A DNA stretch of 64,000 nucleotides from Leptospira saintgironsiae (GTDB lineage: Bacteria > Spirochaetota > Leptospiria > Leptospirales > Leptospiraceae). Both the position numbers and the translations under genes were made by a program. The notes below the pieces were generated by a model. It did no database searches and was not told the DNA's origin. It saw only the letters and a program-made list of their open reading frames with translations. The stretch lies in contig NZ_NPDR01000001.1 in NCBI RefSeq assembly GCF_002811765.1, forward strand, positions 682,001-746,000, given 5' to 3'. Below, piece by piece: positions 17,368-24,769 of this stretch (position 1 is the first letter of the stretch; the number at the start of each line of letters is the position of its first letter).

Positions 17368-19767
17368 ATGTCTACGGCCTTAAGAATGAATCTACAACGT
17401 CTTAAAAGATCGATTTATCCTCCATTATCCGCCGACCCGGAAAAAGACGTTTCGATCAAACTTCTTTATGGTCTGATGTATGTCACCTTCATGGTTGCGG
17501 TTTTATATCGAATCATTCATCCCCTTATTTCTGAAAAACCTAAGAACGCTTATTATTCTTTTTATTTAATTCCAACTGCAGTGATCATTTGCCATATTCT
17601 TGCCAAATCGGGAAGGATAAAATTAGGCGCACATATCATGATCTTTTTACAATGGTTGGCGCTTTGTATTGTATCTATGAGAGAAGGTGGAGTTTATGCC
17701 ACCTCATTCTCTCAATTCATGATCATTATAGTACTCGCCTCTTTGATCTTAGGACAAATTGGATCCTTATTCTATGCTCTTCTTTCCTTTTCTATAGGGC
17801 TCTTAAGTATTTATTTAAAATCCAAAGGAATGATACCTGCTCCAAATTATCCGACAGGAGAATGGTCTGCATTCATAGGAAATTCAGTGGGCTTCTTTAT
17901 GTCTTGGATCCTGATGAAATTTGGTCTATCAGGATTATCTAAAATACGAGAAGAATTATCCAGAGCGCAAATCCATGCTAAGTTAGGTGGGATCACTCTT
18001 AACTTAGAGACTAGGGAAGTGACCTTATCTAAAGAATATAGAATCATGTTGGGAAACAAAACCGCAAACGGATCCATTACTATGTTTATGGATCAATTTA
18101 TGGAACGATATGTAGAAGGAGAAGATAAAGAAAGAATACCCGCTATCCTACTAGAAGGAGCAAAACATTTTAATGATCCTTCTTATTCTACTGAATTTGT
18201 TTTTAGAGCCAAAGGAGACGATGGGAAGACCAGATATATTTTGGCGAAGGGTAAATATAAAGATTCCATAATGGGTTATGGGACAGGCCAAGATATTACA
18301 GAAAAACATATTGCAGGCGAAGAGATCAAAGCCAGCCAAGAATTATTTTCTAAAGTATTTAAACTGAGTCCTTATGCTACTTCTATCTCTAATTTCGAAG
18401 ATGGAAAGTATGTAGATATCAACGACGGCTTTACAGATTTACTTGGTTTTACAAGAGAAGAGGCGATCGGGCGAACTAGTGTGGAGCTTGGGATTTGGTT
18501 GAGTTCTGACGAAAGAGAATACTTCAAAGAGAAGATCAAAAAAGACGGATTTTTATATAACGAAGAGGTAACATTCAGAGCCAAGGGTGGACGTTTTATA
18601 CAAGTAGAATTTTCTACTAGGTTCACAGTGATCGACGGAGAAAAACGTATGATCAATATGGTGAAAGACGTTTCTTCTAAAAAAGAAGCTGAAAAATTAA
18701 GGATCTTGAATAATGAGATCTCTACACAAAAGGAATTGATCGAAAAACAAAAAATAGAGTTAGAATCTACACTTGAATATCTTCAAAAAACCCAAAACCA
18801 ATTGATACTTTCCGAAAAGATGGCATCGCTCGGACAACTGGTTGCAGGGATTGCTCACGAGATCAATAATCCGATCGGAGTGATCCGCGCAGCAAATGAA
18901 TCTGTTAAAAGTCATTTTGATCGTGTATTAGATAGAATGCAAGAGGCCGCTTCCGTTTTGGAAAATCTTGGTAGCGAAGCCAAGATTGAATTCCAAACCT
19001 TATTAAGAAAAGGAAGAGCTTACCAAGAAATTATTCCTCCTAAAGAAGTAAGAGCTAAAACTAAAATTTTAGAACCTAAATTAAAGGGACTTGGTATTTC
19101 CGAAGCTAGAAATCTAGCAGAAGGTTTGATAGAAGCAGGATTAGAAGCTGCGTTAGAAGATTTTCCCAAACTATTTATCGGAGAAAAAATCCAACAAGTG
19201 CTCCAATATGCTTTGGATGAGATCCAGGCAAGTAGGAGTTCCAAATTGGTGGATATGTCCGTAGACAGGACTTCTAAGATTGTATATGCCCTTAAAAACT
19301 TCTCCCATTTTAGCAATGGTGGACCAAAAGCTCCTGTGGATATAAGAGAAAGTATAGATACAGTTCTTACAATCTATCAAAACCAATTAAAGTCTGGAAT
19401 TGAGATCATAAAAGAGTATGAAGCTGAAACTCCGGTTGTTCCAGGATATTCTGATGATCTATTACATGTTTGGACTAACTTGATCTATAATTCAGCCCAA
19501 GCAATGGGATTCAAAGGAATCCTAAAAATAAACGTAGGCAATAGAGAAAAAGATAAAATCTGCATTAAGATTTCGGATAACGGACCTGGGATACCAGAAA
19601 CAATACAAGAAAGAATTTTCGAACCTTTCTTCACAACCAAAGCTCCTGGAGAAGGTTCGGGACTTGGCTTGGACATAGTAAAACGTATCGTGGAAAACCA
19701 CGGTGGAACTATAGGATTCGAAACTTCTTCCAATGGTACTGCTTTCTTAGTGATCCTGCCTCAGTGA
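17368..19767 (+). CDS. Membrane sensor histidine kinase with PAS domain
   Basis: The 799-residue kinase has about six membrane helices in residues 35-190, a PAS-like stretch at about 200-310, a clear PAS domain at about 326-445 (SPYATSISNFEDGKYVDIND), a coiled coil, and HisKA with phospho-acceptor H497 in AGIAHEINNPIGV. The second half of the dimerisation domain (RTSKIVYALKNFSHF, about 630) is separated from the first by about 120 residues. The HATPase domain has an N box around 703-712 and SDNGPGIPE at 736-744. No receiver domain and no adjacent response regulator. It overlaps the convergent msrA gene by 7 bp. Confidence 0.92.
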   Translation: MSTALRMNLQRLKRSIYPPLSADPEKDVSIKLLYGLMYVTFMVAVLYRIIHPLISEKPKNAYYSFYLIPTAVIICHILAKSGRIKLGAHIMIFLQWLALCIVSMREGGVYATSFSQFMIIIVLASLILGQIGSLFYALLSFSIGLLSIYLKSKGMIPAPNYPTGEWSAFIGNSVGFFMSWILMKFGLSGLSKIREELSRAQIHAKLGGITLNLETREVTLSKEYRIMLGNKTANGSITMFMDQFMERYVEGEDKERIPAILLEGAKHFNDPSYSTEFVFRAKGDDGKTRYILAKGKYKDSIMGYGTGQDITEKHIAGEEIKASQELFSKVFKLSPYATSISNFEDGKYVDINDGFTDLLGFTREEAIGRTSVELGIWLSSDEREYFKEKIKKDGFLYNEEVTFRAKGGRFIQVEFSTRFTVIDGEKRMINMVKDVSSKKEAEKLRILNNEISTQKELIEKQKIELESTLEYLQKTQNQLILSEKMASLGQLVAGIAHEINNPIGVIRAANESVKSHFDRVLDRMQEAASVLENLGSEAKIEFQTLLRKGRAYQEIIPPKEVRAKTKILEPKLKGLGISEARNLAEGLIEAGLEAALEDFPKLFIGEKIQQVLQYALDEIQASRSSKLVDMSVDRTSKIVYALKNFSHFSNGGPKAPVDIRESIDTVLTIYQNQLKSGIEIIKEYEAETPVVPGYSDDLLHVWTNLIYNSAQAMGFKGILKINVGNREKDKICIKISDNGPGIPETIQERIFEPFFTTKAPGEGSGLGLDIVKRIVENHGGTIGFETSSNGTAFLVILPQ

Positions 19768-20291
19768 GTTTTATTTTTCAGAAATTTTTCTATCTTAGGA
19801 CGGATCACATAATGACAGTAAGGCTGTCCTGAGTTTAGTCTGAAATAGTTTTGGTGATAATTTTCAGCAGGGAAAAACTTTTCTAAGGCCACAATCTCAG
19901 TTACAATAGGAGAAGCAAATTTAGGTCCAGCTTCTGTTCTGGAAACTTCTGCAATTTCTTTTTGGGATTGGTTTTCATATAAGATGATACTTCTATATTG
20001 AGGGCCTTCATCGTTACCTTGTTTATTCCTGGTAGTAGGATCATGTGCTTCCCAGAAAATTTCTAAAATATTTTTGTAGGAGATCTTATTTGGATCGAAT
20101 CCGACTCGGATCACTTCTGCATGACCTGTAAGCCCAGTGCAAATGGATTTATAATTTGGTGCAGGATCATGTCCTCCCGCATAACCGGAGACAACGGATT
20201 CTACCCCATCCACCAATTGGTAGATTGCTTCGACACACCAAAAACATCCTCCACCTAAAATTGCGTATTCCAGATCTTTTTGTTCTGACAT
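19761..20291 (-). CDS. msrA: Peptide methionine sulfoxide reductase MsrA
   Basis: MsrA reduces methionine-S-sulfoxide. I use ATG at 20291 (176 residues) because an AGGAGG-type ribosome site precedes it; the frame opens 69 codons further upstream but that stretch looks non-coding. The catalytic Cys is C16 in GGGCFWCVEAIYQ, and the family motifs YAGGHDPAPNYKSICTG and ILEIFWEAHDPTT are intact. The C-terminus has NSGQPYCHY, whose Cys may be resolving. No msrB is adjacent. Confidence 0.96.
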   Translation of the reverse strand: MSEQKDLEYAILGGGCFWCVEAIYQLVDGVESVVSGYAGGHDPAPNYKSICTGLTGHAEVIRVGFDPNKISYKNILEIFWEAHDPTTRNKQGNDEGPQYRSIILYENQSQKEIAEVSRTEAGPKFASPIVTEIVALEKFFPAENYHQNYFRLNSGQPYCHYVIRPKIEKFLKNKTH

Positions 20292-20409
20292 TCCATCCTC
20301 CTTTCTTATTAGATTTGATTCCGGCCAGAAAGTCGGAACACGGAAACATTTTTCTGAATTTCTTCTGAAAAAACGTAAGCGGCCAGCCAATACTGAGACC
20401 GGGACGGGT

Positions 20410-20847
20410 ATGAAGTTGAAACTAATATTAAACCACAAACTGATCAAAAGTAAATCTTGGAAGGCAAAATCTCCTAGAGAATCCATGCCAGTCTGCACTT
20501 TGATCCTTCCAAATAAGTTGTATAAAAATTACCTCAAAAACTGGAACGGATCCAGGCCGGGAGCAACATGTTTGAAAGATTTATTGGAATTATACGGACC
20601 AGATTTGCAATTCCAAGAAAAACTAAATCCGGACTCCGCTTTGATGATGTATCAAAAGAAGGAAGAAGGTAGTCAGAAGGATTGGAATCGTCTGAACTTC
20701 AGACCGGATCTGGAAGATTGGAATCTTTTAGGAAACTATGCAAGAAAACACGGAGTTTCTAAATGTTACTTGTTTACGTTTTTATTAAATAGATACTTTT
20801 CTGATTCTCCTTCTTCAGAAATTTTCAAAAAGAAGAAGGCAGCTTGA
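20410..20847 (+). CDS. DUF1564-family protein
   Basis: The 145-residue product resembles the DUF1564 family, which I know mainly from Leptospira genomes: a VCTLILPNKLYKNYLK segment, a central basic region, and the characteristic GNYARKHGVSKCYLFTFLLN near the C-terminus. The end looks like a short helix-turn-helix or ribbon-helix DNA-binding unit, but that is inference. Divergent from msrA; the first 20 residues are less certain. Confidence 0.72.
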   Translation: MKLKLILNHKLIKSKSWKAKSPRESMPVCTLILPNKLYKNYLKNWNGSRPGATCLKDLLELYGPDLQFQEKLNPDSALMMYQKKEEGSQKDWNRLNFRPDLEDWNLLGNYARKHGVSKCYLFTFLLNRYFSDSPSSEIFKKKKAA

Positions 20848-20854
20848 TCGAAAA

Positions 20855-21280
20855 TTAATCTTTGCTACGGATCGGATGGATAGGTTGCCCTGAACTTAAT
20901 TTTGCAATTTCATCTTCTACAGAAACCAATCTTTGGATTGTAGTATTTAGAAGTAGCGAAAAGAATTTAGGATTTGTTTGTCCGATCCTATAGAACATTT
21001 CCTGGTCCAAAATACCTATTTTTGCTTTTTCAGTGATCACTCTTGCAGTTGCTGCTCGAGGAACATTATTGATCAATGCGATCTCTCCGAAAAAGGATCC
21101 TGGTTCTAAATTTCGGATTACTCTTTATTCTCCATCGTAAGACTTTCTGATTTCCAGAGAGCCTGTGAATACGAAGTACATCATTCCGTTGGAAGGATCT
21201 TTTTCTTTAAAGACATCCTCTCCAGCGAGATAGGTTTTAACTGATACGTTATTAATGAATTCTAAAATATTAATTCCCAT
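20855..21280 (-). pseudogene. Cyclic-nucleotide-binding domain gene broken by an in-frame stop
   Basis: Reading from ATG at 21280 gives MGINILEFINNVSVKTYLAG and continues as a cNMP-binding fold (GMMYFVFTGSLEIRKSYDGE) until a TAA at 21125-21127 (codon 52). The same frame then continues without shift as RVIRNLEPGSFFGEIALINN, including the phosphate-binding-cassette FGEIAL, to a stop at 20855. One base change (AAA, CAA or GAA to TAA) explains the break. It lies 1 bp after a related intact gene. A sequencing error is also possible. Confidence 0.85.
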
Positions 21281-21281
21281 C

Positions 21282-21821
21282 TTATGATTCCTTGTTTACT
21301 GCTGTCTCTGCGGTAGCTTGATCTTGGGTAAGATCAGTGTCTGTTGTTTCAGAAGTTTCTGAAACTTCCGCTTCTCTCGCGACCGATGACGTTTCTGAAC
21401 CTTTGGACTCTTCTTCTTTTTTATGGATCTCTGTATAAAGAGCTTCCAGTTTCATTTCTGCTCGATTCAGTTTTTCGAAAGTGTTTTTAAGAAGTAAGAG
21501 AAGGAATTGAGGACTTGTTTTTTCGAGTTTTTCGAAAACGCCTTTATTTAGAACTCCAAGCTTTGCAGAAGGAGAAAGGACTTGGACGGACATAGCTCTG
21601 GCTCTTCCGGAAATCAAAGCGATCTCTCCAAAAAATTCTCCGGGAAAAACTTCCTTGATGGATTTGTCTCCAGAGTCTGGGCGATTCTTGCTGACCTTTA
21701 AATGCCCCTGGAAAAGGAAATACATGTTTCCGTCGGATTCTTCTCCTTCTTTGAATATGAAGGAATCTTTGGGATAAACCCGGGTAAAAACGCTATGAAC
21801 GAAATCCAGAATGGTCGGCAT
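21282..21821 (-). CDS. Cyclic-nucleotide-binding domain protein
   Basis: The 179-residue product carries one cNMP-binding domain (about residues 10-125): DSFIFKEGEESDGNMYFLFQ, then the phosphate-binding cassette PGEFFGEIALISGRARAMSV. After it comes a helix with LLLLLKNTFEKLNRAE and a Ser/Glu/Thr-rich acidic tail of about 40 residues. It lacks a DNA-binding domain, so it is a stand-alone effector like others in Leptospira. It starts the pair with the broken paralogue downstream. Confidence 0.87.
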   Translation of the reverse strand: MPTILDFVHSVFTRVYPKDSFIFKEGEESDGNMYFLFQGHLKVSKNRPDSGDKSIKEVFPGEFFGEIALISGRARAMSVQVLSPSAKLGVLNKGVFEKLEKTSPQFLLLLLKNTFEKLNRAEMKLEALYTEIHKKEEESKGSETSSVAREAEVSETSETTDTDLTQDQATAETAVNKES

Positions 21822-21921
21822 TTTATGTAAGACGGTAAAAATCCTACATATCCAGGCCGGATCTGAATTTTTTCAAAGTTCAATTTTGATGAGTCGTTCT
21901 AAAATACAGTTCGACTAGGTT

Positions 21922-22446
21922 TCAGTCGAATCCGTCCAAACTAGCCAATGTAAGAAATGAAAGCATGAAACTAATATAAACTATAATTTGAAATACTGCC
22001 GTAAAGATCAGATAAACAGATCTGAATTTTAAACCGATCGTTTTCGTCAGAAAATTTTCCCAGGTAGCTACAAAGATAATTGGAACCGACATTAGAAGTT
22101 CTGGAGTGCTGATCTCTGTTTTAAACAAACTTCCTAGCTTGGAACCGACAAGAAATAATGTAAGACTTACAACACTGAAAAGCAAAGCCTTAAGACTTCC
22201 TAAACCTTCTTGCGCTTCTGAAAATTTCTCTAAGAATAGGTTTCGAAAAGAAGCAATTCCTGCATTATATAAAATTAATACAGTAATAACTAACCAAATA
22301 AGTCCTATAATCTCTGTATTCGTTGCAGATGCTTGGCTCCTCACAGTGGGGGAAGAGTAGGTCATCACGAAAATGAATATCGATATTGCGGAAACGATAG
22401 ATAGAATGAAAAGAATTAGAACAGGATTTAAAAATTTAGACTTCAA
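21922..22446 (-). CDS. Four-helix membrane protein of unknown function
   Basis: The 174-residue product has four clear hydrophobic helices (about residues 8-30, 45-65, 85-105 and 140-165) with short loops. No cysteine or histidine cluster and no known motif. I do not recognise the family. It is followed by the cNMP-binding genes after 100 bp and probably forms its own unit. Confidence 0.62.
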   Translation of the reverse strand: MKSKFLNPVLILFILSIVSAISIFIFVMTYSSPTVRSQASATNTEIIGLIWLVITVLILYNAGIASFRNLFLEKFSEAQEGLGSLKALLFSVVSLTLFLVGSKLGSLFKTEISTPELLMSVPIIFVATWENFLTKTIGLKFRSVYLIFTAVFQIIVYISFMLSFLTLASLDGFD

Positions 22447-22522
22447 TTGCGCCTTCCGGTTTCGGAAAGGATCTAAACGTCTGTATTTTCAGGCAAGGAA
22501 AAGATAATATTATAACGAAAGA

Positions 22523-22550
22523 CCGCCTGTTTTAAGTAAGGCGGCCTTAT
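22523..22550 (-). terminator. Weak intrinsic terminator after the universal-stress gene
   Basis: Read leftward, GGCCGCC-TTACTTAAAACA-GGCGGTC forms a stem with one mismatch, followed by TTTCGTTATA. It lies about 90 bp after the stop of the universal-stress-type gene. The T tract is short, so confidence is limited. Confidence 0.42.
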
Positions 22551-22635
22551 GTGTATAACGTTATTGAAAGATTAAACTCTTATTCTTAAAATATTGTACT
22601 CGGTGTATAGTTTTGTTCAAACTTCGATCCGATTT

Positions 22636-23343
22636 TCAATTTCCTTTTCTTAAGATTAGAAAGGAGAGTCCTTGCCTATCCAACAGAACTGAGTGAAAGG
22701 ATTTATAGGTATTATAATCCAAAATTGCAAGGTTCTTGGTTTGGTCTGCGGCAGCATTCAAAGAAAATGGGATCCAAGGTTTGAACTGATTTGTTTGTCC
22801 GATTCCAAACTCAGACTGATTGACTCCTGAAAGAACAGGGATCGGTTTTTCTATAAAAGTAGAAAGACCAGAAGAGAATGGAAATAGAGGAGCAGAATCT
22901 AAACCTGGAGAATAAATAATTGGCTCGATCGGAGCAATCAATCCATTATCAGCAAGAACCGCTATGTCCAGTTCAGATAAATGTCTAAGCACATCTCCTA
23001 CTTTTCCTCCGAGTAGATTGTCGGAGAATAAAGAACGTGCTGCACCTAATAGAAGTAAATCGATCTCTTTACTTTTTGCGATCTCTACGATCCCTGGTAC
23101 AATCCAGTCAGAAGGAAATCCTACAGTTTCAAAACTGAATTCCGAACCTGCAGCTTCTTCTCTAACTGCTTGGAAAATTTCATCTTCTTCTAATATAGGA
23201 AATCCTTCGGATTTGGATTCTACTGAAACAACGTGTAACGCTACTATGAAAAGATTCTCTTTGGATTTGGAGAATAGGGCCCTTGTTAGCCCGAAAAGTT
23301 TTGCTCCCATCTTGGGATTGGCAAACGAAATTAGAACTTTCAT
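22636..23343 (-). CDS. Universal-stress-protein-like protein under a c-di-AMP riboswitch
   Basis: The 235-residue product has a USP-like alpha/beta fold at the N-terminus (MKVLISFANPKMGAKLFGLT, FIVALHVVSVES) and SKEIDLLLLGAARSLFSDNL near residue 95, then GGKVGDVLRHLSELDIAVLADN, similar to the nucleotide-binding G-x2-G-x9-G-S/T segment but without a clean Walker-like end. The C-terminal 90 residues are not recognisable. A good ribosome site (TAGGAGG) precedes ATG. The 5' leader is a complete ydaO/yuaA-class riboswitch, so expression probably falls when c-di-AMP is high. USP assignment is moderate. Confidence 0.72.
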   Translation of the reverse strand: MKVLISFANPKMGAKLFGLTRALFSKSKENLFIVALHVVSVESKSEGFPILEEDEIFQAVREEAAGSEFSFETVGFPSDWIVPGIVEIAKSKEIDLLLLGAARSLFSDNLLGGKVGDVLRHLSELDIAVLADNGLIAPIEPIIYSPGLDSAPLFPFSSGLSTFIEKPIPVLSGVNQSEFGIGQTNQFKPWIPFSLNAAADQTKNLAILDYNTYKSFHSVLLDRQGLSFLILRKGN

Positions 23344-23389
23344 TTTCGCCTCCTAGGTTATAAATTCCCCGGAACTATTTCAATGGATG

Positions 23390-23420
23390 AAAAAATCCCG
23401 AAGTCAGAATGAGCCGGGAA
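23390..23420 (-). terminator. Riboswitch expression-platform terminator
   Basis: Read leftward, TCCCG-(14 nt)-CGGGA followed by six T residues lies between the aptamer and the universal-stress-type ribosome site. It is the expected transcription-termination platform: ligand-bound aptamer would let this stem form. Confidence 0.72.
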
Positions 23421-23433
23421 GATTGGAAGGTTA

Positions 23434-23565
23434 CTCCTGTCTTCTCTCCATGCTTACGAAGTTAGCTGACGGGCTAGGAAAGAGAGATTTCCCCCGTAAG
23501 AAACGGTTAGCCCCAAAAAATTGGTTCCTCCGCTCCGACTTCTGTCGGATTAAGCAGACTCTGAA
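23434..23565 (-). ncRNA. Cyclic di-AMP riboswitch (ydaO/yuaA class)
   Basis: Read on the minus strand, the leader contains the ydaO/yuaA core in order: CTTAATCCGACAGAAGTCGG then AGCGGAGGAACCAATTTTTT, GGGGCTAACCG, and TAGCCCGTCAGCTAACTTCG with TAAGCATGG after it. The block AGCCCGTCAGCTAAC-(T/C)TCG is the most diagnostic part of the family as I remember it from Bacillus subtilis ydaO. Closing bases GTCT near the 5' end pair with AGAC near 23438. A promoter lies just upstream and a terminator just downstream. A 62-codon plus-strand frame over this stretch is a shadow. Confidence 0.92.
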
Positions 23566-23568
23566 CGA

Positions 23569-23596
23569 AGTGTAGCTAGAAAAACGAATTTGTCAA
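23569..23596 (-). promoter_or_regulatory. Sigma-70 promoter of the riboswitch transcript
   Basis: TTGACA (complement of 23591-23596) and TACACT (23569-23574) are separated by 16 bp. The predicted start falls a few bases before the aptamer's first helix, which fits well. Confidence 0.72.
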
Positions 23597-23659
23597 GTAG
23601 TAGATTGAAGTGATTATATAACGACTTCAGGACAAGAGAGATATAGGATAAGGTTTAGT

Positions 23660-24352
23660 TTAGGCCGATTTTCTTTTTCGAAACAACCAAGTGGTTGGGA
23701 CCAAATACATTAGGATCAATATCACAAATCCTGCGATACTCAACCACACATTTATAAATGCGAGAAGAGTTACAAAAGAATAAATATAAGGACCTTTTAT
23801 AAAATGTTTAGAGATCATCTCTACTTCTGCAAGATCTGCTTCCGGATTTCTGAGATATTCTTTTTTAACTCCGTATCTCCAGACTAGATTGAAAGGAATT
23901 CCTCCCAAGGCAATCCAGCCACCGTAGATCAAAGCTGCAATCTTTGAATTCTCGTTACCCAGAAGAATATATTCTCCTAACATTTCAGAACAAAAAGGGA
24001 TAATGATTATATTCAATAAAAGTAAATTGTTTAAAATGGTCAGGTTATGATCCACATACTTTACATATCTGAAAATTGTATGGTGATTTGTCCAAACGAC
24101 CGTGATAATCATAAAGCTGATCAAAAAACTTAAGTAAGCTGGCCAAGCTTCTCCCAGGGCAATCAATAGATTTCTAGAACCGATCTGTTCAGGAGTAGGG
24201 ATCTTTATTTCTAACGCCATTAAAGTTAATGCGATAGAAAAGATCGCGTCGCTATAAGCAACAGTCCGTCCCGATTCAGTCAAAACCGGAGCGAGTTGCG
24301 AAGATCCGATACTCTCCGTTTGCTTTTTAGGTTTAGTTTTTTTCGCGGCCAT
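23660..24352 (-). CDS. TMEM175-type (DUF1211) potassium channel protein
   Basis: The 230-residue product has six hydrophobic helices and the family signature in helix 1: YSDAIFSIALTLMALEIKIP, matching the FSDA-containing pore helix of bacterial TMEM175 channels. Another conserved feature is WTNHHTIFRYVKYVDHNLTI. The first 30 residues are Lys-rich and likely cytoplasmic. Bacterial TMEM175 proteins conduct potassium as tetramers. It lies just upstream of the c-di-AMP-controlled gene. Confidence 0.88.
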   Translation of the reverse strand: MAAKKTKPKKQTESIGSSQLAPVLTESGRTVAYSDAIFSIALTLMALEIKIPTPEQIGSRNLLIALGEAWPAYLSFLISFMIITVVWTNHHTIFRYVKYVDHNLTILNNLLLLNIIIIPFCSEMLGEYILLGNENSKIAALIYGGWIALGGIPFNLVWRYGVKKEYLRNPEADLAEVEMISKHFIKGPYIYSFVTLLAFINVWLSIAGFVILILMYLVPTTWLFRKRKSA

Positions 24353-24393
24353 CTTTTTCCTAAAAGCCGAGTTTCCCCGGCTCTACCAAATGA

Positions 24394-24708
24394 TTACTTA
24401 AGATAGGAACAGCAATAGTCGCTGAGCTTTTTAACGTTCAGTTTGAATTTGGAATTTGCAGGAACCTCAAAGGATTGTCCACCTTTGATTTCCTTCCATT
24501 CAGGATTTCCAGGTAGTTGTACCAAAAGATCTCCATCTAGAATTTCCATAATTTCTTTATCATCAGTTCCGAATTCATATTCTCCAGGCATTAGAATGCC
24601 TAGTGTCTTTTTTTCTCCATTGGAGAATAATACAGTTCTACTGGTGACCTTACCGTCAAAGTATACGTTTGCTTTTTTAATTACCGTTACGTTCTCGAAT
24701 TGTTGCAT
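24394..24708 (-). CDS. ppnP: Pyrimidine/purine nucleoside phosphorylase PpnP
   Basis: PpnP (YaiE/DUF1255) is a small cupin that phosphorolyses nucleosides. The 104-residue product is of normal length with the family features: [60 protein letters not shown] and [11 protein letters not shown], ending DYCCSYL. Genes on both sides lie on the same strand, but gaps of 41 and 61 bp leave operon membership uncertain. Confidence 0.94.
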   Translation of the reverse strand: MQQFENVTVIKKANVYFDGKVTSRTVLFSNGEKKTLGILMPGEYEFGTDDKEIMEILDGDLLVQLPGNPEWKEIKGGQSFEVPANSKFKLNVKKLSDYCCSYLK

Positions 24709-24769
24709 TATAGAATCAAGCTCCGATGCTAAAATTTAGTATGGATCTTAGAACGATACAAATAATTTC

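Noticed and set aside
23387..23575. 62-codon plus-strand open frame
   Set aside because: It lies wholly over the minus-strand riboswitch and terminator; the conserved blocks are RNA features and the frame has no ribosome site.
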